Shown in pieces: positions 17,071 through 25,482 of a stretch of DNA of 64,000 nucleotides (the stretch's first letter is position 1; every line of letters starts with the position of its first letter). The position numbers and the translations under genes are program-made. Where the stretch lies: contig NZ_BDBD01000004.1 of NCBI RefSeq assembly GCF_001612805.1, positions 248,001 to 312,000 of the forward strand, given 5' to 3'. A model generated the notes under the pieces. It saw nothing but the letters and a program-made list of their open reading frames with translations, made no database searches and had not been told where the DNA came from. The stretch comes from Nocardia coubleae NBRC 108252. Its GTDB lineage: Bacteria; Actinomycetota; Actinomycetes; Mycobacteriales; Mycobacteriaceae.

Positions 17071-17921
17071 GATGCCACTCCCGCGAGCAAGCTCCCATAT
17101 GCCGCACGCGTCGCCTCGGCGAGCTCGCTGTGGCGAACCAGTTCGCCGCGCGCCAGATGCGGGTCGTAGGGGATCTCGATGACCTCACGCACCCACCCCG
17201 ACAGGTGTTCGCGCAAATGCTCCGCAACGCGCGAATCGTCCTGCGAATACTGGTGGGAGACAACAATGGTGGTGTCGGCCACGACGCCCGCGCCGTCGTC
17301 GCCGTAGTGGTCGTCGAGCCATTCCAGGGTCACCCGCAGCCGATTGGCGGCGTCGACCCGGGCCGGAATCGTCAGGACGAGCGCGATATCGGCGTCGTCG
17401 AGCAGGGGGCGCAGTTGCCGTCCGGCAATCGGGTTGCCGCCGTCGTAGACGGCGGTGTATCCACCGGCGTCCAATGCCCTGGCGACAGTGAGATATGTCG
17501 CGCGCCGCCGCAGCGGGGTCGCGTCGCGCCAGAGCAGCCCGAATCCGGAGGTGGACCGCGACAGGCAGTCCTCGATCGGGGCCGGCTCGTCGTCGCCGCG
17601 CCCGTAGACCCACGACTGCAGGTTCACCGGGTGCAGGTGTTTGTCGGCGCCGCGCAGGGCGAGGTCGCTGCCCGCGGCGGTGGCGTCGACGGCGACGGTC
17701 ACCGCACCGTCGATCGCCGAGGCGGCGGCCAGGCCGAGCGTGGTTGTCGTGGTGCCCGCGCCGCCGCAGCCGCCGACGACGAGGATCGGCCTGCGTGCCC
17801 CGCCGGAACGGGCGCCGCCCCTGCGCCGCAACCGCACCACCGGAGCCGGATCACGCGCGAGGTCGTCCGACGGGTCCCCCTCGGGGGCCTCGTCGAGCCA
17901 TCGGCTCCAGTCGTCTGTCAT
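17067..17921 (-). CDS. MinD-like protein with lysine-less P-loop
   Basis: The product is 284 residues. About 45 disordered residues precede the loop V-G-G-C-G-G-A-G-T-T-T-T-T at about 49-61, where both lysines of the classical K-G-G-x-G-K-T motif are missing. The rest follows the MinD/ParA fold, with the switch-like V-A-V-D-A-T segment, Y-D-G-G-N-P and a P-Y-D-P-H-L-A-R-G-E-L element near the end. It could localise or time assembly of the secretion machine, as CpaE-like proteins do for pili (inference). The start ATG 17919-17921 has AAGGCG upstream, ten bases after the previous stop. Confidence 0.75.
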   Translation of the reverse strand: MTDDWSRWLDEAPEGDPSDDLARDPAPVVRLRRRGGARSGGARRPILVVGGCGGAGTTTTTLGLAAASAIDGAVTVAVDATAAGSDLALRGADKHLHPVNLQSWVYGRGDDEPAPIEDCLSRSTSGFGLLWRDATPLRRRATYLTVARALDAGGYTAVYDGGNPIAGRQLRPLLDDADIALVLTIPARVDAANRLRVTLEWLDDHYGDDGAGVVADTTIVVSHQYSQDDSRVAEHLREHLSGWVREVIEIPYDPHLARGELVRHSELAEATRAAYGSLLAGVAS

Positions 17922-17932
17922 CGCCTTGCTCC

Positions 17933-19279
17933 TTACCCTGCCGCGATGCCCGCGATGAGCGTGCGATCGCCGACGCGCGTCGTTCGCACCAACTGCTTGG
18001 TGTAGGTGGCCGGTGCCCCCGCGGGCCGGAATTCGGTGACCTCAACGGTGTACCGCTCGGGGGCGACGGTGGTGATCCGCACGCAGTGCGTCGTGCCGAC
18101 CGGAATGGAATCGATGCCGCGCTGGATCACCGCGGCCGAGGACACCTCGGCGTCGGGGGTGACCACCGCGCGCGCCTCGGCACCCGATCGGGTCACGTAG
18201 TAGGCGTGCTGGAAGGCGAGCACCGCGTCGGGGCCGGAACCCGTGCCGCCGGGTTCGGCGCTGCGGACCACGAGTTCGGTGCGCTCGGTCGGGCAGGCGC
18301 CGCCGGCGTCGGCGGTGAGGTTGCCCGCCGTGAAGTGCAGCGGGGTGGCCGGTTGCGCGGCGTGGGTGCTGCCGCGTCCGAACAGCAGGAACATCACACC
18401 GGTCGCGGCGACCACCAGCACCAGCACGGCGATCGCGAGCACGACCCACGAGCGGTTGCGCTGTCGGGCCCGCCGTGCACGCAGGGCGCCGGAGGGTTCG
18501 AGCACATGCGCTTCGTCGTAGTCGTCGGCGGCATCGGCCCACGGGAACTGGACGAGTTCGGCGTCGTAGTCGTCGTCGGGACCCGGCGCGTGTTCCACCC
18601 AGTCCGACCAGCCGCCGGTGAATTCGCTGCGCCGCGCGGCGTGTTCGGCCAGCGGTACGGGTTCGGGCACGTAGGGCCGCGCTTCCATGATCGGCGCCGG
18701 CTCGCGCTCCTGCGCGTAGTAGTCGACGGCCGGTTCATCGCGGGGAGTCGTGTGGTCCGCGAGCGATTCGGAATCGTCCTCGGCGAAGCGCGCCTGGTCC
18801 CGGTCGGCGACGACGAACGGGTCGCGCTCGCGCGTCCGGAATTCGGCGATCGGGGCGGGATGGTGCTCAGCGTGCCGATCCGCAGCGGGATCCTGCCCCT
18901 GCCGCCGGTCCTCGGTACGGGGCGTGGGGTCGAACCCGGCTCGGCGGTCCTCGGCACGCACCGGCGTTTCCTGCTCCGCCGAGCGCGGTGCCGGGTCGGC
19001 ACCCGGGTCCGGTTTGGTGAAGTCGCGGTCGGCGAAGTCCTCGGCGGAGGCTTCGTCGACTTCGGGGGCAGGCTTGGTCCAGGGTTGTCCGGAGCGCTCG
19101 ACGGGCGTGGCCGGGTGGTCGGCCGTCGGGATGCGCTCGGGGCGCTGCGAATATCGGGCGGGGGCCTCGTCGTCGCCCGCCACCTGCTCGGTGGTGTCCT
19201 GGCGCGCAGGGTCGGCCGTGTCGGTTTCCGGCTCCAGCGCCGAGTACCAGCGCGACAGTTCGTTGTACGACTTCAACAT
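17933..19279 (-). CDS. Bitopic protein with long acidic cytosolic tail, first gene of the secretion operon
   Basis: The product is 448 residues. Residues 1-280 are acidic and disordered, with repeated A-E-D-R-R and E-R-E-P-A-type segments. One membrane helix occurs at about 287-308, followed by an exported domain of about 140 residues containing paired Cys (G-G-A-C-P-T and T-T-H-C-V-R). I do not recognise the family; other actinobacterial secretion-like loci carry similar proteins. ATG 19277-19279 has a very strong ribosome site (AAAGGGGGG), as expected for the first gene of the operon. The exported domain may be another VirB8-like or a sensor domain. Confidence 0.65.
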   Translation of the reverse strand: MLKSYNELSRWYSALEPETDTADPARQDTTEQVAGDDEAPARYSQRPERIPTADHPATPVERSGQPWTKPAPEVDEASAEDFADRDFTKPDPGADPAPRSAEQETPVRAEDRRAGFDPTPRTEDRRQGQDPAADRHAEHHPAPIAEFRTRERDPFVVADRDQARFAEDDSESLADHTTPRDEPAVDYYAQEREPAPIMEARPYVPEPVPLAEHAARRSEFTGGWSDWVEHAPGPDDDYDAELVQFPWADAADDYDEAHVLEPSGALRARRARQRNRSWVVLAIAVLVLVVAATGVMFLLFGRGSTHAAQPATPLHFTAGNLTADAGGACPTERTELVVRSAEPGGTGSGPDAVLAFQHAYYVTRSGAEARAVVTPDAEVSSAAVIQRGIDSIPVGTTHCVRITTVAPERYTVEVTEFRPAGAPATYTKQLVRTTRVGDRTLIAGIAAG

Positions 19280-19333
19280 TCCCCCCTTTCCGCTACGCCG
19301 GGCACATGGATTCGCATCGATACCTCTCGGTAC

Positions 19334-20977
19334 TCAGTTCACTGAGAACAGTCTGGTAGGTGATGGTTCGGGTGTCGCGGCAGGCGGAGTCGTCGCGCCG
19401 CCGGATGAGGCGCCATCGGCTCCTGTCCCGAACGGAAATTGTCCCCCATGACCGGGTTTCGATGGCGTAGGCTCGCCGGTTCGGCTGGTGAACAGGCCGG
19501 GGTCGGGCGTGTCGGGCCCACCGAGCGGTGTCGCGCCGCGCCCGGAGGTTGCCGCGGCGTCGCGGGCGATCGCGGCGAACCAGTCGGCCACGTACTGGGT
19601 TGGTGTCGCGCCCTGGGCACCGACCCCGATCTGGGAGTAGGCGACGTGACGCTGCATGGAGTCCCAGTAGCGCACCCAGGTGGTCACGTCCAGCAGTTCC
19701 CGGTTGTCGGTGATGTTCTGCGCCACCGCCGTGAAGGCCTCGTTCACCAGGCGTACGCCGGTGGTCGGCGGGATCAGTTGCGCGACGGCGCCGACGAGCT
19801 TCGTCCCGAGCAGCGTGAGCCCGGCCAGCGGGTTCGACAGTGCCGCCGTGGCCAGTTCGGCGATGCTCGCCGGCGTGAGCACGGTCTTCACCACGGTCGC
19901 GACGGAGTTGAGGCCGATCATGCCCACCTTCAGCAGCGCCTGGAACGCGGCGTTCACGTCGAGGGTGGTGCGCGGGTCGGCGGCGTCGGCGAGACGCTGG
20001 GAGATCGACTTCTTCGGCGAGAGCGAGACATCGGCCAGCGTGCTGCCCGCGATGTCCTCGTTCACCACGGTCGAGGCGGTCTTGATCGAGGTGAAGGCCA
20101 GCGCCTGCGCGATCGAGACCAGCGAACCGATGGGGTCGCCGCCGGACAGCTTCACCTGACTCACCAGACTGGTGACCGCCCGCATGAGTGGCGCGTTCTG
20201 CGGTGCGTCGCACGCGAGATCACCTGTGGCACAGAAGCTTGCGACGCGACCCGTCAGTTTGCCGTAGTCGCCCGCCCGGTCGTAGCGGGAACCGAGCCCG
20301 CCGCCGGGGGCCGGGGCCTGACGAACCTCGCCGAGTTCGGCGACCGCGGTGCCCTCGGTGCCGGGAGCGGCGAGCGGGGTGGCGCGGTCGGGTGCGCCCG
20401 GGAACAGCGGCGCGTTCACGCCCCGGGTCGGATCGGCGAACAGCGCGACCGCGGCGACCTTGTCGGCGGGCAGCACACCGGTGCCGGCACCGACCTCCTG
20501 CGCGAACAGCGAAGCCACATGGGCGCCTTGCGAATACCCCACCACGGCGATCCGCGAGTCCGGGCACCGCTGAGCTACCTGGGTGGCCATCGACCGCAAG
20601 CGTTCGAGGCCGCCGTCGACCGATTCGGTGTAGGGCACGGCTCCGCCGGGAACGGCACCGCCGAAGCCCGCCTCGTAGGGGACGTAGGCGCGGTCGACGA
20701 GTCCCGGTTCGGCGGCCGCGGCGAACAACGGCCGGAAGACGGTGCTCAGCATGCCGGTGTCGGTGCTCGGCGCGGCATCGGGCGAGGACTCCCCCGTGCC
20801 CTGAATTCCCAAGGCGTACAACGCAGGACAGGCATCGATGGCCACGCGTGTCGACGGTGCGACGGGGGTGACCTCTTCCGCGGCGGCCACCCCCGCCGAC
20901 ACCGACGCCGAGGCAACGGTGATCGCGATCATCGTCACCGTGAGTCGTGTCGTGCACCGAGCCATATCGATCCGCAT
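19334..20977 (-). CDS. Secreted cutinase-family esterase with a large insertion and proline-rich tail
   Basis: The product is 547 residues with a signal peptide (about 1-33, cleavage near A-A-A-E). The cutinase core has the nucleophile motif G-Y-S-Q-G (S149), the acid in C-A-T-G-D-L-A-C (D253) and the histidine in Q-R-H-V-A-Y (H444). Asp and His, usually close in sequence in this family, are separated here by about 190 residues of helical, weakly hydrophobic insertion. The tail from about 490 is Pro/Ser/Thr/Gly-rich. Family members hydrolyse esters, lipids or cutin-like polymers. It lies 54 bp upstream of the secretion operon on the same strand, so joint expression is possible. ATG 20975-20977 was chosen; ATG 20965 is an alternative. 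Confidence 0.85.
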   Translation of the reverse strand: MRIDMARCTTRLTVTMIAITVASASVSAGVAAAEEVTPVAPSTRVAIDACPALYALGIQGTGESSPDAAPSTDTGMLSTVFRPLFAAAAEPGLVDRAYVPYEAGFGGAVPGGAVPYTESVDGGLERLRSMATQVAQRCPDSRIAVVGYSQGAHVASLFAQEVGAGTGVLPADKVAAVALFADPTRGVNAPLFPGAPDRATPLAAPGTEGTAVAELGEVRQAPAPGGGLGSRYDRAGDYGKLTGRVASFCATGDLACDAPQNAPLMRAVTSLVSQVKLSGGDPIGSLVSIAQALAFTSIKTASTVVNEDIAGSTLADVSLSPKKSISQRLADAADPRTTLDVNAAFQALLKVGMIGLNSVATVVKTVLTPASIAELATAALSNPLAGLTLLGTKLVGAVAQLIPPTTGVRLVNEAFTAVAQNITDNRELLDVTTWVRYWDSMQRHVAYSQIGVGAQGATPTQYVADWFAAIARDAAATSGRGATPLGGPDTPDPGLFTSRTGEPTPSKPGHGGQFPFGTGADGASSGGATTPPAATPEPSPTRLFSVN

Positions 20978-21290
20978 CACAGTCCGTTTCGGCTGACCAG
21001 TGGAACGTTGAAACGCAGTAAACCGTAACAGATTCCGGGTATCCGAACCCCTGCCCAAACAGGCCCTTCCGCTGCCCCAGCAAACCCTCGCCCGCCAGCT
21101 AATCTTCAGCCATCCGGCCTGCGAGACCCCGCCGATGAGCTGGTCAGGCCATGTCGGTAACCCGTGACCTCGCGAGCACATGGGTAACTCACCGGGTACG
21201 GGCCAATTCCTCACGCACCCGAGTCTGGCCGCCGACGCGACGCCAGGCGCACCTGAGTCCGGCCAGAAGTCGCGGGGAGGCGGGACAGCG
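20978..21290. other. Intergenic region between relA and the cutinase gene
   Basis: This stretch of 313 bp holds the upstream region of the cutinase gene. I see no convincing gene, hairpin with T-run or operator. The frame upstream of the cutinase start stays open but has no family similarity. Confidence 0.5.
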
Positions 21291-23660
21291 TCAGGCTGCT
21301 GAGGTTACGCGGTAGACGTCGTACACACCTTCGACATTGCGCACCACGTTGAGCAGGTGACCCAGGTGTTTCGGGTCGCCCATCTCGAAGGTGAATTTGC
21401 TGATCGCCACCCGGTCGCCGTGGGTGGCCACCGACGCCGACAGGATGTTGACCTTCTCGTCGGCGAGCACCTTGGTGACGTCGGAGAGCAGCCGGGTGCG
21501 ATCCAGCGCCTCGATCTGGATCGCCACGAGGAACACCGACGACGGCGACGGCGCCCACTCCACGTCGATGATCCGTTCGGACTGCGACTGCAGCGAGCCC
21601 GCGTTGGTGCAGTCGGTGCGGTGCACACTCACCGCACCACCACGGGTCACGAAGCCCATGATCTCGTCACCTGGTACGGGCGTACAGCATTTCGCGAGCT
21701 TGGCGACGGTGCCGGGGGCGCCGGGGATGAGCACGCCCGCGTCGCCGGTGACCCGCTGCCTGCTCGGCGTGGTCGACGGCGTGGACCGTTCGGCCAGCTC
21801 GTTCTCCACATCGCCGATGCCACCGAGCTGGGCCATGAGCCGCTGCACCACGTGGTGCGCCGACACCTGGTGTTCGCCGACGGCGGTGTAGAGGGTGGAG
21901 ATGTCGGTGTAGTGCAGTTCGTGCGCCACCGCGGTCATCGCGTCGACGCTCATCAGCCGTTGCAGCGGCAGCCCGACGCGGCGGACCTCCTTGGAGATCT
22001 GCTCCTTGCCGCTCTCGAGTGCCTCCTCGCGTCGTTCCTTGGCAAACCACTGGCGAATCTTGGCCTTCGCGCGGGGCGAGACCACGAAGTTCTGCCAGTC
22101 GCGGCTGGGTCCGGCGTTCTGCGCCTTGGAGGTGAAGACCTCGACGACCTCGCCGTTCTCGAGCTGACGTTCCAGCGCGACGAGCCTGCCGTTGACGCGG
22201 GCGCCGATGCACTTGTGGCCCACCTCGGTGTGCACCGCGTAGGCGAAGTCGACCGGCGTCGACTTCTGCGGGAGCGTGATCACGTCACCCTTGGGGGTGA
22301 ACACGAAGATCTCCGGCGACTTCAGGTCGAAGCGCAGCGACTCGAGGAACTCGGCCGGGTCGGCGGCCTCACGCTGCCAGTCGAGCAACTGACGCATCCA
22401 CGCCATGTCGTCGACCTCGGCGGCGTCACCGGAGTGCTTGCCCTTGGTCTCCTTGTAGCGCCAGTGCGCGGCGATGCCGAACTCGGCGGTCCGGTGCATG
22501 TCGTGGGTGCGGATCTGCACTTCCAGAGGTTTGCCGTCGGGACCGACGACGGTGGTGTGCAGCGACTGGTAGACGCCGTAGCGCGGCTGGGCGATGTAGT
22601 CCTTGAACCGGCCCGCCATCGGCTGCCACAGCGAGTGCACCACGCCGACGGCGGCGTAGCAGTCGCGGACCTCCTCGCACAGGATGCGCATGCCGACCAG
22701 GTCGTGGATGTCGTCGAAGTCTTTGCCCTTGACGATCATCTTCTGATAGATCGACCAGTAGTGCTTGGGCCGTCCCTCGACGACGGCGTTGATCCGCGAC
22801 GCGGCGAGAGTGTTGACGATCTCGGCGCGCACCTTCGCCAGGTAGGTGTCGCGCGACGGGGCCCGGTCGGCGACCAGGCGCACGATCTCGTCGTACTTCT
22901 TGGGGTGCAGGATCGCGAACGCGAGGTCCTCGAGCTCCCACTTGACCGTGGCCATCCCGAGCCGATGCGCCAGCGGCGCGATGACTTCGAGGGTTTCCTT
23001 GGCCTTCTTGGCCTGCTTCTCCGGCGGCAGGAACCGCATGGTCCGCATGTTGTGCAGCCGGTCGGCCACCTTGATCACCAGCACGCGCGGGTCGCGGGCC
23101 ATCGCGATGATCATCTTGCGGATGGTCTCGGCCTCGGCGGCCGCGCCGAGGTTGACCTTGTCGAGTTTGGTCACGCCGTCGACGAGGTGGGCGACTTCCT
23201 GGCCGAATTCCTCTTTGAGCTGGTCCAGCGAGTAGCCGGTGTCCTCGACGGTGTCGTGCAGCAGGGCCGCGACCAGGGTCGTGGTGTCCATGCCGAGTTC
23301 GGCGAGGATGTTGGCGACCGCGAGCGGATGGGTGATGTACGGGTCACCCGACTTGCGGAACTGCTTGGCGTGGCGTTCGTCGGCCACGTCGAAGGCGCGC
23401 TGCAACAGCGCGAGGTTGGCCTTCGGGTACAGCTCCCGGTGCACCGTCGCGAGGGGTTCGAGCACGGGCTTGACCGCCGCGATCCCGCGCTGACCGGTCA
23501 TCCGCCTGGCCAGCCGGGCACGCACGCGCCGTGATGCCGAACTGGGCACCGAGGCGGTGGGCGACTGCTTCGCGGGTTCGGGCTTGCCCTGGGCACCACC
23601 GGTTGGCGCGGCGTCGGTGGACCCCTGCCCAACCTTCGCCTCGCCGAGTTGTCGAGTCAT
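21291..23660 (-). CDS. relA: Bifunctional (p)ppGpp synthetase/hydrolase, Rel
   Basis: This enzyme makes and degrades the stringent-response alarmone (p)ppGpp. The 789-residue product has an HD hydrolase domain with H-D-x-x-E-D (H135-D140), a synthetase domain with R-F-K-D-Y-I and the G-V-Y-Q-S-L-H-T-T motif, a TGS domain beginning I-F-V-F-T-P-K-G-D, and a C-terminal ACT domain. R-F-K-D (R-x-K-D loop) marks the bifunctional type. A frame extends to 23708, but ATG 23658-23660 has GAGGTGG six bases upstream. In mycobacteria relA is next to ppiB; here about 17.8 kb of secretion-like genes separate them. Confidence 0.96.
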   Translation of the reverse strand: MTRQLGEAKVGQGSTDAAPTGGAQGKPEPAKQSPTASVPSSASRRVRARLARRMTGQRGIAAVKPVLEPLATVHRELYPKANLALLQRAFDVADERHAKQFRKSGDPYITHPLAVANILAELGMDTTTLVAALLHDTVEDTGYSLDQLKEEFGQEVAHLVDGVTKLDKVNLGAAAEAETIRKMIIAMARDPRVLVIKVADRLHNMRTMRFLPPEKQAKKAKETLEVIAPLAHRLGMATVKWELEDLAFAILHPKKYDEIVRLVADRAPSRDTYLAKVRAEIVNTLAASRINAVVEGRPKHYWSIYQKMIVKGKDFDDIHDLVGMRILCEEVRDCYAAVGVVHSLWQPMAGRFKDYIAQPRYGVYQSLHTTVVGPDGKPLEVQIRTHDMHRTAEFGIAAHWRYKETKGKHSGDAAEVDDMAWMRQLLDWQREAADPAEFLESLRFDLKSPEIFVFTPKGDVITLPQKSTPVDFAYAVHTEVGHKCIGARVNGRLVALERQLENGEVVEVFTSKAQNAGPSRDWQNFVVSPRAKAKIRQWFAKERREEALESGKEQISKEVRRVGLPLQRLMSVDAMTAVAHELHYTDISTLYTAVGEHQVSAHHVVQRLMAQLGGIGDVENELAERSTPSTTPSRQRVTGDAGVLIPGAPGTVAKLAKCCTPVPGDEIMGFVTRGGAVSVHRTDCTNAGSLQSQSERIIDVEWAPSPSSVFLVAIQIEALDRTRLLSDVTKVLADEKVNILSASVATHGDRVAISKFTFEMGDPKHLGHLLNVVRNVEGVYDVYRVTSAA

Positions 23661-23887
23661 GCCACCACCTCTCACGCCGCATTCGACCTTGTCAGCCGAC
23701 TGCTGCAACCGCCCGGACCACCAACTTTAGTCCCCACACCGACCTGGTGTTCGATTCCCCGGGGTCACAGACACGCGACGGTAGTACGACGCTCCGACAC
23801 GAACCGATCCGACCGCCCACCACGCGCCCTTTCGCGATGATCTACCGCGCTGTTGACACCGGCGATCCGCTGTGGCCATCTCGGTGG

Positions 23888-24634
23888 GTGGGGAACAGAA
23901 CACCAGTCCGTATCGCCGCCACCGCCGATCTGCACATGCGTCCGGCCGTCGCGGGAAAGTTCCGATCCGACCTCCTCGAGCTGGGGAACAAGACCGATCT
24001 GCTGTTGCTGGCCGGTGACCTCACCGACGGCGGCACCGTGGCCGAGGCCGAGCTGCTCTGCGCCGAACTCGCGGGACTGGCGATGCCGGTCGTCGCGGTG
24101 CTGGGCAATCACGACCACGACGCAGGCGCGGGCGACGTGATCGCGGGCATGCTCACGAACATCGGAGTGCGGGTGCTCGACGGCGAGGCGACGGTCTGTA
24201 CTGTGCGCGGGCACCGGCTCGGCATCGCCGGGGTGATGGGCGGCTCCGGCGGCTTCCCGGCGTACCCCGGCGACCCGGACTCCGGAAGCGAGGAGCACCG
24301 GATGCTGATGCGTCGTGGGGCCGTCGACGCGCGGCGGCTCCGGGCAGCGCTCGAAGCGCTGGACACACCGATGCGGATCGCCCTCACCCACTTCTCCCCG
24401 ACCGTCGACACCCTGGCGGGCGAGCCGATCTCGATCTATCCCGGTCTCGGCTGTCAGGCGCTGGGCGACGCGATCGACGCCGCGGGCGCCACGCTCGCCC
24501 TGCACGGACACGCACACGCGGGCACCGAAGACGGCCGGACCACGGGAAACATTGCGGTGCACAACGTTTCGTATCCGGTGCTGCGCCGCACGTACGCGCT
24601 CTACGACTTGGCGACCACTGCCGCTTCCGGCTGA
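23888..24634 (+). CDS. Calcineurin-like metallophosphoesterase
   Basis: The product is about 248 residues from GTG 23888; ATG 23837 is a possible longer start. All five metal-binding blocks are visible: A-D-L-H (D-x-H), G-D-L-T-D-G (G-D-x-x), G-N-H-D-H-D, T-H-F-S-P and G-H-A-H-A-G. The family cleaves phosphomonoesters or phosphodiesters using two metal ions; the natural substrate cannot be read from sequence. It has no signal peptide and is divergent from relA, with a 227-bp gap that should hold both promoters. Its stop codon lies within the first of three related intergenic repeats. Confidence 0.88.
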   Translation: MGNRTPVRIAATADLHMRPAVAGKFRSDLLELGNKTDLLLLAGDLTDGGTVAEAELLCAELAGLAMPVVAVLGNHDHDAGAGDVIAGMLTNIGVRVLDGEATVCTVRGHRLGIAGVMGGSGGFPAYPGDPDSGSEEHRMLMRRGAVDARRLRAALEALDTPMRIALTHFSPTVDTLAGEPISIYPGLGCQALGDAIDAAGATLALHGHAHAGTEDGRTTGNIAVHNVSYPVLRRTYALYDLATTAASG

Positions 24635-24785
24635 ACACACGCATGCGTCGGCGGCGACGGTCGTATCCGATCGAACGTCGAGTATGCGCTCTGTGACCTG
24701 GTGTCATTGCCCTCCGAGGCTGAAGCACGTATGCGCCCGGCGGCAATCGATCTTCCGGCTGAATGCGCGCGTGCTCGGCGCCGTG
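24622..24785. repeat. Three related direct repeats after the metallophosphoesterase gene
   Basis: Copies start near 24625, 24717 and 24755. Each has the core GGCTGAA followed by a CACGCATGCG-like stretch (CACGTATGCG and GCGCGTGCTCG in the others) and a GGCGGC-like end. The first copy includes the metallophosphoesterase stop codon. The spacing is irregular (about 92 and 39 bp). This explains most of the 158-bp gap. Function unknown. Confidence 0.5.
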
Positions 24786-24792
24786 GCGCGGA

Positions 24793-25413
24793 TCAGTCGT
24801 CGAAGGCCCAGACGACGGCGGGGCGCCCGGTGGCCCGGACCCGGCGGCGTTCGCCGGTGCGGTGCAGCCCGGGGATGGTGGCGAGGGTGCGGTTGAGGTT
24901 GGCGGGGTCGGGGCGGGTGCCGTGCAGGGCGGTGGTGAGGTCGACCGCGCGGGTGGCGGGGAACTCGGCGCCTGCCAGGGCCCGGGTGAAGGTGGGGTCT
25001 TTCCAGAGGAGGGCGGCCAGCGCGGGCCGGGTGGTCTCGATGATGTGGTTGTGGTCGAAGGCCAGCGGGGGCACCTCGTCGAAACCGACCCACTCGGCGG
25101 GGCCCTCGTGTTCGGCGACGACCGCCCACATGGCGATCGCGAGGGTGGGGCCACGGGGGTCGCGGTGCGGTTCGTCGAAGGTGCGCAGCTGGCCGACCGC
25201 GACGATCGCGGTGTCGGGCACGCCGAGTTTGCCCAGGACCGCGCGACGGGCGGCCTCGACCAGCCGCTCGCCCCGCCCCAGCAGGACGCCCGGCAGGGCC
25301 AGCTGCCCGGTGAAGGGTTCGAATTCGCGGGCCGCGATGCCCACGCGCACGCCGGTGTCGCCCTCCCAGCATCGCAACGTCACCACGTCGATCGACACAA
25401 CGGACTGCTCCAC
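24793..25413 (-). CDS. NrtR-like regulator: degenerate NUDIX domain plus winged helix
   Basis: The product is 206 residues. The N-terminal domain is NUDIX-like, but the NUDIX box (G-x5-E-x7-R-E-U-x-E-E-x-G-U) reads G-R-G-E-R-L-V-E-A-A-R-R-A-V-L-G-K-L-G, so the metal-binding E-E pair is lost. The C-terminal 60 residues have the winged-helix pattern of NrtR/NadQ regulators: N-R-T-L, G-L-H-R-T-G-E-R-R-R and G-R-P-A. In that family the NUDIX part senses ADP-ribose or related NAD metabolites. It is therefore more likely a transcription factor than a hydrolase. Start is GTG 25411-25413. No NAD genes are adjacent, so its target is unknown. Confidence 0.7.
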   Translation of the reverse strand: MEQSVVSIDVVTLRCWEGDTGVRVGIAAREFEPFTGQLALPGVLLGRGERLVEAARRAVLGKLGVPDTAIVAVGQLRTFDEPHRDPRGPTLAIAMWAVVAEHEGPAEWVGFDEVPPLAFDHNHIIETTRPALAALLWKDPTFTRALAGAEFPATRAVDLTTALHGTRPDPANLNRTLATIPGLHRTGERRRVRATGRPAVVWAFDD

Positions 25414-25482
25414 GTCACCCCATCTGCTCGTCGTCCCCGGGCGAACGCCGCGGGTATCGGTCGTCCCCGATCATGCCCCTGC

